Positions 35,543-43,736 of a DNA stretch of 64,000 nucleotides are shown in pieces (the first letter of the stretch is position 1; each line of letters opens with the position of its first letter). Origin of the DNA: Thioalkalivibrio sp. ALJT (GTDB lineage Bacteria; Pseudomonadota; Gammaproteobacteria; Ectothiorhodospirales; Ectothiorhodospiraceae); assembly GCF_000381825.1 (NCBI RefSeq), contig NZ_KB907123.1, forward strand, positions 1 to 64,000, read 5' to 3'. The position numbers were made by a program, and so were the translations under genes. The notes beneath the pieces are model-generated. The model was not told the origin of the DNA, searched no databases, and saw only the letters and a list, made by a program, of their open reading frames with translations.

Positions 35543-36741
35543 AGATCCTCTACCACCACCGCACGCGGGGCGAGGACGCCCAGGGCATCCATATCCGGGC
35601 CCTTTGCACGGCCTTCCGCGAGCTGGGCCACGAGGTGCACATGGTGGCGCCGCTGCAGCGCCGGGCCGAGGCCAGCCCCGCTGCGACACCTGCCGGCGCC
35701 GATGCCGACGACAGGGACGCAAGGCCCACGTTGAAGGGTGTGCCCATCCCGTTCTGGTTCTACGAACTGTTATCACTGGCCTACAACGGCCCGGCATTCG
35801 TGCTGTTGTTGTGGGCGGTACTGCGCCACCGGCCGGCGTTCATCTACGAGCGCTACAGTCTGTTCAGTTTTGCCGGGCGTCTGGTGGCCTGGCTGACGCG
35901 GCGCCCCCTGGTGCTGGAGGTGAACGCCCCGCTCAGCCTCGAGCTGCAGACGCACGGGGATCTGGTATTGCGGCGGCTGGCGCAGCGCATCGAAGACTGG
36001 CTCTGCCGCCGTGCCACGCGAACCATCGTGGTCACCCAGGCCATGGCGGATATCTTTGCCGCGCGCGGCGTCCCGCGTGAGCGCCTGATGGTAATGCCCA
36101 ACGGTGTGGACGGGGCCCGCTTCAACCCGCAGGTGGACGGTCATTCCGTGCGTCAGCGCTACGTGCCTGCGCAGGCACGCGTGGTGGGTTTTGTCGGGTG
36201 GATTCGGCCCTGGCACGGCGTGGACGGACTGATCCACGCCTGCGCGGCGCTGGCACCGGCATATCCCGATCTGCACCTGCTCATCGTGGGAGACGGTCCC
36301 GCTCTTCCCGGGCTGCGGAAGCTGGCGGCGGATCTGGACCTTGTCGAACGCATCCACTTCACCGGCGCGGTGGAGCGCGATGCTATCCCGGCCCACATTG
36401 CCGCACTGGATATCGCCGTGCAGCCGGATGTCACCGACTATGCCTCCCCCATCAAGCTGTTCGAATACCTGGCACTGGGCCGCGCCGTGGTCGCGCCGGA
36501 CAAGCCCAACATCCGCGAAGTCGTGGATCATGACCGCAGTGCCCTGCTGTTCCCCGCGCGCGACTGGGACGCCCTGGCCGAACGCCTGAGCAACCTGCTG
36601 GCGGACGATGCGGCCCGGATCCGGCTGGGCCGCCGGGCCGCGGCGCTGGTGGAGGAGGGTGGCTATACCTGGCAGGCGAATGCGCGCCACGTGATCGCCA
36701 GTGTCTGCCCGTCGGATGCAACGGCACGGGATACGGCATGA
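35539..36741 (+). CDS. Glycosyltransferase family 4
   Basis: 400 residues, GT-B fold. The N-terminus MKILYHHRTRGEDAQGIHIR is the acceptor-side loop; the donor site shows VVGFVGWIRPWHGVDGLI and then DIAVQPDVTDYASPIKLFEYLALGRAVVAPDKPNIRE. The ATGA overlap with the upstream gene shows translational coupling. It should extend the lipid-linked oligosaccharide; the sugar cannot be told from sequence. Confidence 0.9.
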   Translation: MKILYHHRTRGEDAQGIHIRALCTAFRELGHEVHMVAPLQRRAEASPAATPAGADADDRDARPTLKGVPIPFWFYELLSLAYNGPAFVLLLWAVLRHRPAFIYERYSLFSFAGRLVAWLTRRPLVLEVNAPLSLELQTHGDLVLRRLAQRIEDWLCRRATRTIVVTQAMADIFAARGVPRERLMVMPNGVDGARFNPQVDGHSVRQRYVPAQARVVGFVGWIRPWHGVDGLIHACAALAPAYPDLHLLIVGDGPALPGLRKLAADLDLVERIHFTGAVERDAIPAHIAALDIAVQPDVTDYASPIKLFEYLALGRAVVAPDKPNIREVVDHDRSALLFPARDWDALAERLSNLLADDAARIRLGRRAAALVEEGGYTWQANARHVIASVCPSDATARDTA

Positions 36742-37940
36742 AGCTTCTCGTTCTGTCGCGGGTGTTCCCGAATGCTGTGCAGCCCACCTACGGGCTGTTC
36801 GTGCGCGAGCGCATGTTCCGCGTTGCTCAGCACATCCCGCTGGTTGTGGTGGCCCCGGTCGCCTGGTTTCCCGGCCAGGGGCTGATCCGCCGCTTCTGGA
36901 ATCCGCACTACCGGCCTCCGGTGCCGTACCACGAGGTACAGGACGGGGTCGACGTCTATCACCCTCGGTTCCTTTGCATCCCCGGCATTATGAAGTGGAC
37001 CGACGGTCCGTTTCTCGCCGTCAGCCTGCTGCGGCTGGTGCGGCGGCTCAAACGGGAGCAGGGTGTGACCGGCATCGATGCCCACTTCATCTACCCGGAC
37101 GGGGTCGCCGCCTGGTTGCTCGGGCGCTGGCTGGGTCTGACCCATACCATCACCCTGCGCGGGACGATCCTGCGCATATCGCGCACCCGGCTGGAGCGCC
37201 GTATGTCCGCTCGTGCCATGCACGCCGCCGCCCGCGTGTTCTCCGTTTCCGGCGACCTGCGGCGCATCGCCCTGGGCATGGGCGTGCGGGAAGACCAGGT
37301 GCAGGTGATGCCCAATGGCATCAACCTGGACTACTTCCACCCCGAGGACCGGACGACCTGCCGCCAGGACCTCGGCCTTCCGGTGGTTGCCAGGGTCCTG
37401 ATCACTGTCGGCGGGCTCAACGAGCGCAAGGGCTTCCACCGTGTGATCGAACAACTGCCGGCGTTGTTACGACGTTTCCCCGACCTCCATTACCTCTGCG
37501 TCGGTGGGGGCGGGCCGGATGGTAATGGCCAGGCCTGGCTCGAAGGCCTGGCGCGGGAACAGGGCGTACAGGACCGCGTGCACTTCACCGGCGCCGCGCC
37601 ACCCGACCGCCTGCGGTTCTACTACTCCGCAGCCGATGTCTTCGTGCTGGCCACCCGCTTCGAGGGTTGGGCCAACGTCTTCCTGGAGGCCGCTGCCTGC
37701 GGCCTGCCTACGGTCACCACGCGGGTTGGCGGCAACCCGGAGGTCATCCACTCGGACTGGCTGGGCCGTCTGGTCGAACTCGGGGACGGGGAGGCACTGC
37801 GCGAGGCCATTACGGATGCGCTGGAGACCGACTGGGACCACGACGCCATCCGGGACTACGCCCGCGACAACCGCTGGGAGGCACGCATCCCGGTCCTCGT
37901 CGAGGCGTTGAACGCGGCCCACCGCCAGCCTGCCCGGTGA
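36738..37940 (+). CDS. Glycosyltransferase family 4
   Basis: 400 residues, GT-B fold, beginning MKLLVLSRVFPNAVQPTYGLFVRE. The donor-side motifs are ILITVGGLNERKGFHRVI and VLATRFEGWANVFLEAAACGLPTVTTRVGGNPEVI. It overlaps the previous gene by ATGA. It is not a close copy of the neighbouring glycosyltransferase; together with Stp1 and Stp2 this gives four GT4 enzymes in a single operon. Confidence 0.9.
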   Translation: MKLLVLSRVFPNAVQPTYGLFVRERMFRVAQHIPLVVVAPVAWFPGQGLIRRFWNPHYRPPVPYHEVQDGVDVYHPRFLCIPGIMKWTDGPFLAVSLLRLVRRLKREQGVTGIDAHFIYPDGVAAWLLGRWLGLTHTITLRGTILRISRTRLERRMSARAMHAAARVFSVSGDLRRIALGMGVREDQVQVMPNGINLDYFHPEDRTTCRQDLGLPVVARVLITVGGLNERKGFHRVIEQLPALLRRFPDLHYLCVGGGGPDGNGQAWLEGLAREQGVQDRVHFTGAAPPDRLRFYYSAADVFVLATRFEGWANVFLEAAACGLPTVTTRVGGNPEVIHSDWLGRLVELGDGEALREAITDALETDWDHDAIRDYARDNRWEARIPVLVEALNAAHRQPAR

Positions 37941-37983
37941 TGCAGGCATCCATGTTCCCGGGGCAATAGCGAGAGGCCATCCA

Positions 37984-39765
37984 TTGACGCAAGGGGAAAC
38001 TGACCGGAGCGACAAAAGCGCAGAGGAACGGGCGCTGCTCGCCGCGTTGGTGTCGGATGTGCGTGTCGGGCTGCTGGCGCGGGTAGAAGCGGACGGGGCG
38101 CTCGTGGATGCCTGTCAGAATGCGACCACGCCGCGCGATCACTACGCGCCGGTCTTTCTGGCGCTGGCGCTGCATTCGTCCTGCGAGCGAGACGTCGCCA
38201 CTGAGGTTCTCGATCATTGGGCGAGCATCCCGGCGAAGCATCGCGGGCACGAGCCCTTCAACCGTCTGGGGCTTGGGTTGATGGCCCAGATGGAGGACAC
38301 CGAGCATCACTCGGCGGTCGCCGGGCGCCACGAGCATTGTCCACTGCGGTCGCGTTATCCCTCGAACAACTGGGGCTTGCTGGCGCAGGCGCTGCGCGTA
38401 CGCGAGGCGGAAAGCCCGCGACGGCTGGCGTGGGAGCGACGCCGCTTGCGGGCCCAGGTGCGGCGCTGGACGACCCACGAGGGAGGTTTCATCGACTTCC
38501 CGCGGCGGCCGAATGCGGAGCGCGGGATTGCGACACCGGTTGCCTACCACCTGAAATATCTGCTGTGTCTGCACCTTGCACTGGGCCGCGGCCCCGACCC
38601 TGAACTGGAGCGGGCCTTGATACGCGGCCTCGACTGGCTGCGCCTGTTCCTGACCGATGCCGGCTACTGCGGCGGTTTCGGGCGCAGCAATCATGCCCTG
38701 TTTGGTGATGCCTGCCTGCTCACGGTCCTGCATGGACTGCTGCAGCGCCCTGGTGCGTTGCGGCCGGATGCGGCGCAGGAGGTGCTTCGTGTCGCCCGCA
38801 ACATTCGCCAGCGCCTTGAGCGCCAGCGTCGCGACGATGGCCTCCTGTGGCTGACGCCTGGGGGCGGCTGCGGTGAAGCGGCCGGGTGGGATGGCTACAT
38901 GTTCCTCAGCGTGTACAACGCCTGGTTCGCCGGCCTGCTATCTACAACCCTGAACGGCCATCCCTGGCTCACAGGAACCTCTCTGCCGGACTGGACGCCC
39001 GCATGGAATCCGGAGCAGGGCATCCACGAAGACCGCGAGGCCGGTCTGCTGCGGTTTCGGGGCGAACGCGTGGACGCGCAGATCTCGACGCGCGGCCAGG
39101 CGGTCCAGGGATTTGGCCGCTCGATGGTGGACCTGCGTCAGGCGGCCGTGTGCCCGTTCCATCTGGAGGTAGACGGCCGCCCCGTCGTGGCGCCACCGGC
39201 TCGGATCAGTGCGGAGTCCCTCAAGAAACATCCGGAGCGTGCGGGCGGTACACCTATCGTGGAGTCAGCGGGTGCGTTGTTCGGCATGACTCGGCTTGAT
39301 GCCGTCACGATGGAGGCCGTCGATGCGGGGGTTGTGCTTACAGGTTCTGGAAGCCCGGTTCGCCTGACCCGCGCCCCGGAACGCACATTCGGGGATCGTC
39401 TGCGTGCCACCCTGGACTGGCGCCTCCTCGGCGGCCATCTCGGCCGTCAGCAAGGCGTACGTCCGCCGACCCTCCCGGGGCATCAGTGGGCCGCCCGACT
39501 GGAGATCGACGATTCGGAAGGTACCTTGCGTTACCTGCTGCGCCTGCATCCGCCCCCCTGCGAGCCAGATTCCCGCTGGCTCAACGCCGCAGGGAGTCGG
39601 CGCCTGCTACAGGATTCGGCGTCGGTCGGCGCCCCGAGCCTTTCTGCGCTTGGTCCTGCCGCCACCCACGCGGATCCACCGGCATCCTGGCCGCGTCAGG
39701 GCATAACCCGGCAGTGGGAGATCCGGCTTGTCGAGCCGGACTCCGGTTCTCCCGAGCAGGCCTGA
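37984..39765 (+). CDS. Putative glycan-active alpha-barrel protein, last gene of the main operon
   Basis: 593 residues with a likely TTG start at 37984. I cannot assign a family with certainty. The first 370 residues are helical with repeated aromatic patterns (PSNNWGLLAQALRV, NHALFGDACLL, GWDGYMFLSVYNAWFAGLL), as in alpha/alpha-toroid lyases and hydrolases. The last 200 are strand-rich, like the beta-sandwich of heparinase II/III-type lyases. There is no signal peptide, which is unusual for a lyase. It stands tail to tail with a secreted beta-helix protein. Confidence 0.5.
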   Translation: MTQGETDRSDKSAEERALLAALVSDVRVGLLARVEADGALVDACQNATTPRDHYAPVFLALALHSSCERDVATEVLDHWASIPAKHRGHEPFNRLGLGLMAQMEDTEHHSAVAGRHEHCPLRSRYPSNNWGLLAQALRVREAESPRRLAWERRRLRAQVRRWTTHEGGFIDFPRRPNAERGIATPVAYHLKYLLCLHLALGRGPDPELERALIRGLDWLRLFLTDAGYCGGFGRSNHALFGDACLLTVLHGLLQRPGALRPDAAQEVLRVARNIRQRLERQRRDDGLLWLTPGGGCGEAAGWDGYMFLSVYNAWFAGLLSTTLNGHPWLTGTSLPDWTPAWNPEQGIHEDREAGLLRFRGERVDAQISTRGQAVQGFGRSMVDLRQAAVCPFHLEVDGRPVVAPPARISAESLKKHPERAGGTPIVESAGALFGMTRLDAVTMEAVDAGVVLTGSGSPVRLTRAPERTFGDRLRATLDWRLLGGHLGRQQGVRPPTLPGHQWAARLEIDDSEGTLRYLLRLHPPPCEPDSRWLNAAGSRRLLQDSASVGAPSLSALGPAATHADPPASWPRQGITRQWEIRLVEPDSGSPEQA

Positions 39766-39899
39766 TAGCCCCACTATGCGCTTCGAGTGGCCGAACAAAG
39801 GCCCTCGCTCTCCCGCCACGCTCGCCCAAACCCGACAGGCTCCCGGGCATTTCCGCGTGATCTTCGGGCCTTCGGTGGTGAGAAAAGCCCTTCACAGTT

Positions 39900-41345
39900 C
39901 TACAGGTCGCTGAACAGGCGGCCGTGGCGGCGTTCCAGCTCGGTCGGCAGGTGGCAGGTGCCGGCGGAGTACTGGATGGCGCCCACGTCGGCGCGGCCCT
40001 GGCGAGGTTGCCCGCAGAAGTCGTGCTCGACTCGGGGTGGTTCCGAGCCCGCACCCAGCGGGCGGGCATCCGGATCGTTCAGACGCAGGTCGCCCAGCCC
40101 CGGCGCCAGGAGCCAGCGTTCCATCGGCCCATGGCGTTGCCCCAGGAAGCTGTCGTGTGCCCAGTCGGCCGTGCCCGCCACCGTCGCGCGGGTCCAGCGC
40201 GCAACGCGTTCGGGGATCCAGCTGGGGTAACGCTCCTGGTAATAGCTGATGCGCCGGGTCAATTCGTCGCGCAGGCTCGGCACATACGCAGCGCTGTCCA
40301 GCCATCCGGTGGCAATGTTGCCTTCGGTCTCCAGCTCGGCGTCATCGCGTGCCCAGATGGTACCGGTGATCAGGTTGTCCACCACCGTTGCATGTGTCTC
40401 CGGGAATCGCCCCTGGATGCCATAGGCATTGAAGACCGTATTGTTGGCGACCAGGGCGCCCTCGGCTCGATTGAGGTAAAGCCCCGGTTCCTGCGGACAG
40501 TTCAGGATGATGTTGTTGGTCATCCGACTGTTTACGCTTTCGGGGCAGGTTTCGCAGTCGCCAATGGCCCGCCGGTCCAGCACGCCCGGGCTGGTGCCGC
40601 CACCGCCCAGCGACAACCCAATGCGGCGCTCGCCCGTGTGGCGCCATTCGCAGATCACCAGGTTGCGATCGAACAGGGCATCGACTGCACCGCCCTTCAC
40701 AAAGCCTGGTGACCCGTGCCGGCCCGGGGAACCCTGGGCGATGTCGGCAATAAAGTTTTGCTCGATGCGCCAGCCCTGCCCGCCAACGATGTCGATGGCG
40801 ACCACCGGCCAGCGCGTAGTGTGGATAGCATCGTTCACGAATACGTTGCGCCGAATCTGCACATGGTCCGGGAAGCGCCGCGGGTCGCCCTCACCGTTGG
40901 CCTTGATCGCCGCGTGAAAGTTGCGAAAGCGGTTGCCTGCAACTACCACATGATCGGCCTCGCGCACGATATGCAGGGCGTGGTTGGCGCCGCGATCCCC
41001 GCGAAAGTCCAGGTCGCGGATTTCCCAGTGGGGGGCAAACAGCTTGATCGCAGTGGTCTGGCGCGAGTGGATCACCGCCGTACCCGGGATGCGTGCGCGC
41101 AGAACAATGGGTTCCGCCGCGGTACCGGCCGAGCGCAGGTTGATCCGTCCGTTCAGGCGGTAGTCGCCCGGGTGCAGCTCGATCACATCGCCGGGCTCTG
41201 CCTGATTCAGGGCCTGCTCCAGCTGCTGCGTATTGGCCACTGCGCGCGATTCGGCCGTGGCGGTCCCCCAGGCCACCAGGAGTGTCCCCAACAGCAGCAC
41301 ACCCAGGCCGCTGCGTGCCCCCGGCCTCAAAAGTCGGTCGACCAT
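39900..41345 (-). CDS. Secreted parallel beta-helix protein, polysaccharide lyase-like
   Basis: 481 residues from ATG 41345 behind GGAGGG, with a signal peptide of about 30 residues ending GTATAES. The body begins NTQQLEQALNQAEPGDVIELHPGDYR, the typical entry of chondroitinase-B/PL6-type beta-helices, and continues with repeated strand turns such as HVVVAGNRFRNFHAAIKA and SRMTNNIILNCPQEPGLYLNRAEG. It probably binds or cuts an acidic polysaccharide in the periplasm, for example to trim polymer. The catalytic Lys/Arg pair of PL6 cannot be assigned with certainty. Confidence 0.75.
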   Translation of the reverse strand: MVDRLLRPGARSGLGVLLLGTLLVAWGTATAESRAVANTQQLEQALNQAEPGDVIELHPGDYRLNGRINLRSAGTAAEPIVLRARIPGTAVIHSRQTTAIKLFAPHWEIRDLDFRGDRGANHALHIVREADHVVVAGNRFRNFHAAIKANGEGDPRRFPDHVQIRRNVFVNDAIHTTRWPVVAIDIVGGQGWRIEQNFIADIAQGSPGRHGSPGFVKGGAVDALFDRNLVICEWRHTGERRIGLSLGGGGTSPGVLDRRAIGDCETCPESVNSRMTNNIILNCPQEPGLYLNRAEGALVANNTVFNAYGIQGRFPETHATVVDNLITGTIWARDDAELETEGNIATGWLDSAAYVPSLRDELTRRISYYQERYPSWIPERVARWTRATVAGTADWAHDSFLGQRHGPMERWLLAPGLGDLRLNDPDARPLGAGSEPPRVEHDFCGQPRQGRADVGAIQYSAGTCHLPTELERRHGRLFSDL

Positions 41346-41463
41346 GTTGTATCCCTCCACTATTCGTGTGCCCGTATGGCGGCCCTGTTATCCGTTGCCT
41401 GCGGGGCGCAGCCACAATCCTGCTACTCTGACGTCTGTCTCGAACCCATACTGCCCGCAAGCC

Positions 41464-42441
41464 ATGGAGCCCACCCCTTATCGCCATTTACTGGAACGCC
41501 AGGCCCGGGTTGGTTCGCGGCGTTCGGTGGGCTGGTCCATCTGCGTATTCGCCAGCCGTGAGGGTGCGCGTATCCGGGATTGTCTATCAGCCCTGCAGCA
41601 GACCACCAGCACCTGGCCAGCGGTGGAACTAACGGTTGTGGTGAATGGGCCGGCACCCGCAACGGCCAGCGCCGCGCAGGAGGCCCTTGGAGGCTGGCGG
41701 CATCCGGCCCGGGTGGTGGAGATCGCCCTGGGAGACAAGGCCAATGCCTGGAATCAGTACATCCACGGCCTGCGACCCGAGGCCCGCTGGCACCTGTTTG
41801 TGGATGGCTATGTGGTCCCCGATACGGTGGGTCTGGGTGTCCTGCGCGAGCATTGTGAGGCGGCGCCCGCGGCACAAACGGCCGCCACGGGCATGCCTGC
41901 CGGCGCGCACGCCGGGGCGGTGCAGATGCGCGATTTCGTCATGCGCCACGGCGGCATCCTGGGCGGACTGCATGCGTTGCGGGGCGAGTTTGTCGAGCGT
42001 TTGGTGGCGCGCGGCCTGTTCCAGCCGTGGGGCCTGTACCGGGGCGACGGGCTGATCGGCTCGTGGGTCTGTCACGACCTTGACCCGTGCGTGAACCGCT
42101 GGGACAAGCAGCGCATCATCCCCGTACCCCAGGCCACCTGGCAGGGCGAGCGCCTCGCCCCGTGGTCGCCCCGCGACCTGCGCACCCACTGGCGGCGCAT
42201 GCACCGCCAGGCCCAGGGCCGGATGGAAAACCGGGCCATCAAGGACATCATCTACCGCGAAGGTTATGAGGGCCTGCCGGAGTCCGCCCGTGACCTGGTC
42301 GCCCATGCACTGGAGCTGGGGCCGGGCAGCAACGACCGCAGCCTGTTCCGTCGCTGGTTGCGAACCCGCGCCGCCCGCAGTCTCCGGCAGGCTGCCACGC
42401 CCGCCCCCGAAGCCTTCCTGCCTCGCGACGGGCTTGCCTGA
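41464..42441 (+). CDS. Glycosyltransferase family 2-like protein
   Basis: 325 residues from ATG 41464. The N-terminal half is GT-A like: SICVFASREGARIRDCLSAL, then LTVVVNGPAP and LGDKANAWNQYIHG. The usual DxD position reads WHLFVDGYVVPD, giving one aspartate followed by GY rather than a clear DxD. The C-terminal half is basic and Arg-rich. It is divergent from the beta-helix gene. Sugar and acceptor are unknown. Confidence 0.7.
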   Translation: MEPTPYRHLLERQARVGSRRSVGWSICVFASREGARIRDCLSALQQTTSTWPAVELTVVVNGPAPATASAAQEALGGWRHPARVVEIALGDKANAWNQYIHGLRPEARWHLFVDGYVVPDTVGLGVLREHCEAAPAAQTAATGMPAGAHAGAVQMRDFVMRHGGILGGLHALRGEFVERLVARGLFQPWGLYRGDGLIGSWVCHDLDPCVNRWDKQRIIPVPQATWQGERLAPWSPRDLRTHWRRMHRQAQGRMENRAIKDIIYREGYEGLPESARDLVAHALELGPGSNDRSLFRRWLRTRAARSLRQAATPAPEAFLPRDGLA

Positions 42442-42603
42442 GTCCTGCCGGCCCCCGCCATGAAGCATACGAAGCTGGCGCGAACACGCGTTTGACCCGT
42501 GCCCGCCTCCGCGAGGCTATCAAGTGGCGAATGCTGACCGGCTGCGGTTTGTGACAGTTTTGTGATACCTTGAAAAAACTTTTTTCTTCAGGTTTTTACT
42601 TTA

Positions 42604-43383
42604 ATGAGTGCTTTCGGTGAGGGACATGGGCCGGTTTCCCTGTTGTGGACCGGTGGATGGGATTCGACGTTTCGGTTGCTGCAGCTAGTCGAAGACGAAG
42701 GAAAAGTGGTTCAGCCCTACTATGTCGATGATCCGGAAAGGCCCTCGGCGACGATCGAGAAACGGACCCTCCGGGATCTGCGCTTGCGCATTATCGAAGA
42801 GGGACGCGCAGGCGCGGAACAGATAAAACCGCCCATCATCCTTGCACGGCCCACGCTCGACTCAGACGACCCCATTCTGAGCGCACATGCGGCGATCAAT
42901 GAAAACACCCGCCTGGGCAATCAGTACACCTGGCTGGCGAAGGCGGTAGAAAAAGCCGCTGTTCCTGCGGCAGAAATGAGCATCAAGAAAGGCCACCTGG
43001 CTCACTTGTTCGAGCCCTATCTCAAGGCAGAAGCGGGTGCCGGCGACGGAGCTTTCCGGTTGTCCGAATCTTCCGATCCTGTGCCTGTTCTGTTTCGGAA
43101 TTTTTCCTTCCCCTTGCTCGGGTGGACGTATGACGAGGTCAAGGATTATGCGGAACAAAAGGGCTGGAACGATGTTCTCTCCCGTACCTGGTTTTGCGCG
43201 AACCCCATCTTTTCGAGCAAGCCATGCGGGACTTGCACCCCGTGCGTTCAGTCCATCGAGCGCCCCAGTCGGCGGCCGAAAATCGGGGCGCTGGGCATAC
43301 TCCGGTACTGGCTTGTCGTAAGGGTTCGCCGCATTCTCCCCGCTGCGATCGCCTGGCGTTACCAGGAAGCGTTTCGGCGGTAA
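42604..43383 (+). CDS. QueC-like PP-loop ATPase (copy 1)
   Basis: 259 residues. The PP-loop is LLWTGGWDSTFRLLQLV (about residues 13-29), an S/TGGxDS-type ATP pyrophosphatase motif. Near the C-terminus FCANPIFSSKPCGTCTPC supplies four cysteines arranged as in the zinc site of QueC. The protein lacks other queuosine genes nearby and is clearly related along its whole length to the minus-strand copy at 50380-51147. QueC enzymes adenylate a carboxylate and add ammonia; here the substrate may be a sugar acid. The gene is a little AT-richer than its neighbours, with an A/T-rich inverted repeat (TTGAAAAAACTTTTTTC) before it. Confidence 0.75.
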   Translation: MSAFGEGHGPVSLLWTGGWDSTFRLLQLVEDEGKVVQPYYVDDPERPSATIEKRTLRDLRLRIIEEGRAGAEQIKPPIILARPTLDSDDPILSAHAAINENTRLGNQYTWLAKAVEKAAVPAAEMSIKKGHLAHLFEPYLKAEAGAGDGAFRLSESSDPVPVLFRNFSFPLLGWTYDEVKDYAEQKGWNDVLSRTWFCANPIFSSKPCGTCTPCVQSIERPSRRPKIGALGILRYWLVVRVRRILPAAIAWRYQEAFRR

Positions 43384-43384
43384 A

Positions 43385-43451
43385 GGAGACGCTGCTTGAA
43401 TCGCACGCAAAAGCGACTCGAGCGCGGACGTGCGATTCAATCAGCGTCTCC
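43385..43451. repeat. Compact 67-bp hairpin repeat between convergent genes
   Basis: The arms 43385-43407 and 43429-43451 pair at 22 of 23 positions around a 21-base loop. The loop CAAAAGCGACTCGAGCGCGG and the arm AATCGCACG recur in the element at 56296-56647. It sits between the ends of the QueC-like and acyl-carrier genes and probably works as a two-way terminator. Confidence 0.7.
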
Positions 43452-43478
43452 TGAAAAGCGCTTCCCGTTCTCGCGCGT

Positions 43479-43736
43479 TCAGCGCTTCTCGGCCTGTTTG
43501 AGCTCCACAAAAGCTACCAGCGAACCCACCGTGGCAAACAGCTCCGCGCCGACCTCGTCGTGCTCGATACGGATGTCAAAGCGATCCTCCATTGCGGCGA
43601 CCACGTAGGCCACTGCCATGGAGTCCAGTTCGGGTACATCGCCCATCAGGCGTGTGTCCGTGTTGAAGCGGCGCGTGCGGCCGCCCAGCTCCAGTTCCGT
43701 CTCGAGCATGTCCAGTATGTCCTGCTGAAGGCTCAT
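43479..43736 (-). CDS. Acyl carrier protein
   Basis: 85 residues, acidic and helical, the standard ACP size. The phosphopantetheine attachment Ser39 lies in PELDSMAVAYVVAAMEDRF. Its start overlaps the end of the ATP-grasp/phosphatase gene (ATGA), so the two are made together. It is not near fatty-acid genes, so it probably carries an acyl or aminoacyl group for decorating the polysaccharide. The loading enzyme may be the CapK-like protein (34148-35542) or one of the ATP-grasp proteins; that link is inference. Confidence 0.88.
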   Translation of the reverse strand: MSLQQDILDMLETELELGGRTRRFNTDTRLMGDVPELDSMAVAYVVAAMEDRFDIRIEHDEVGAELFATVGSLVAFVELKQAEKR

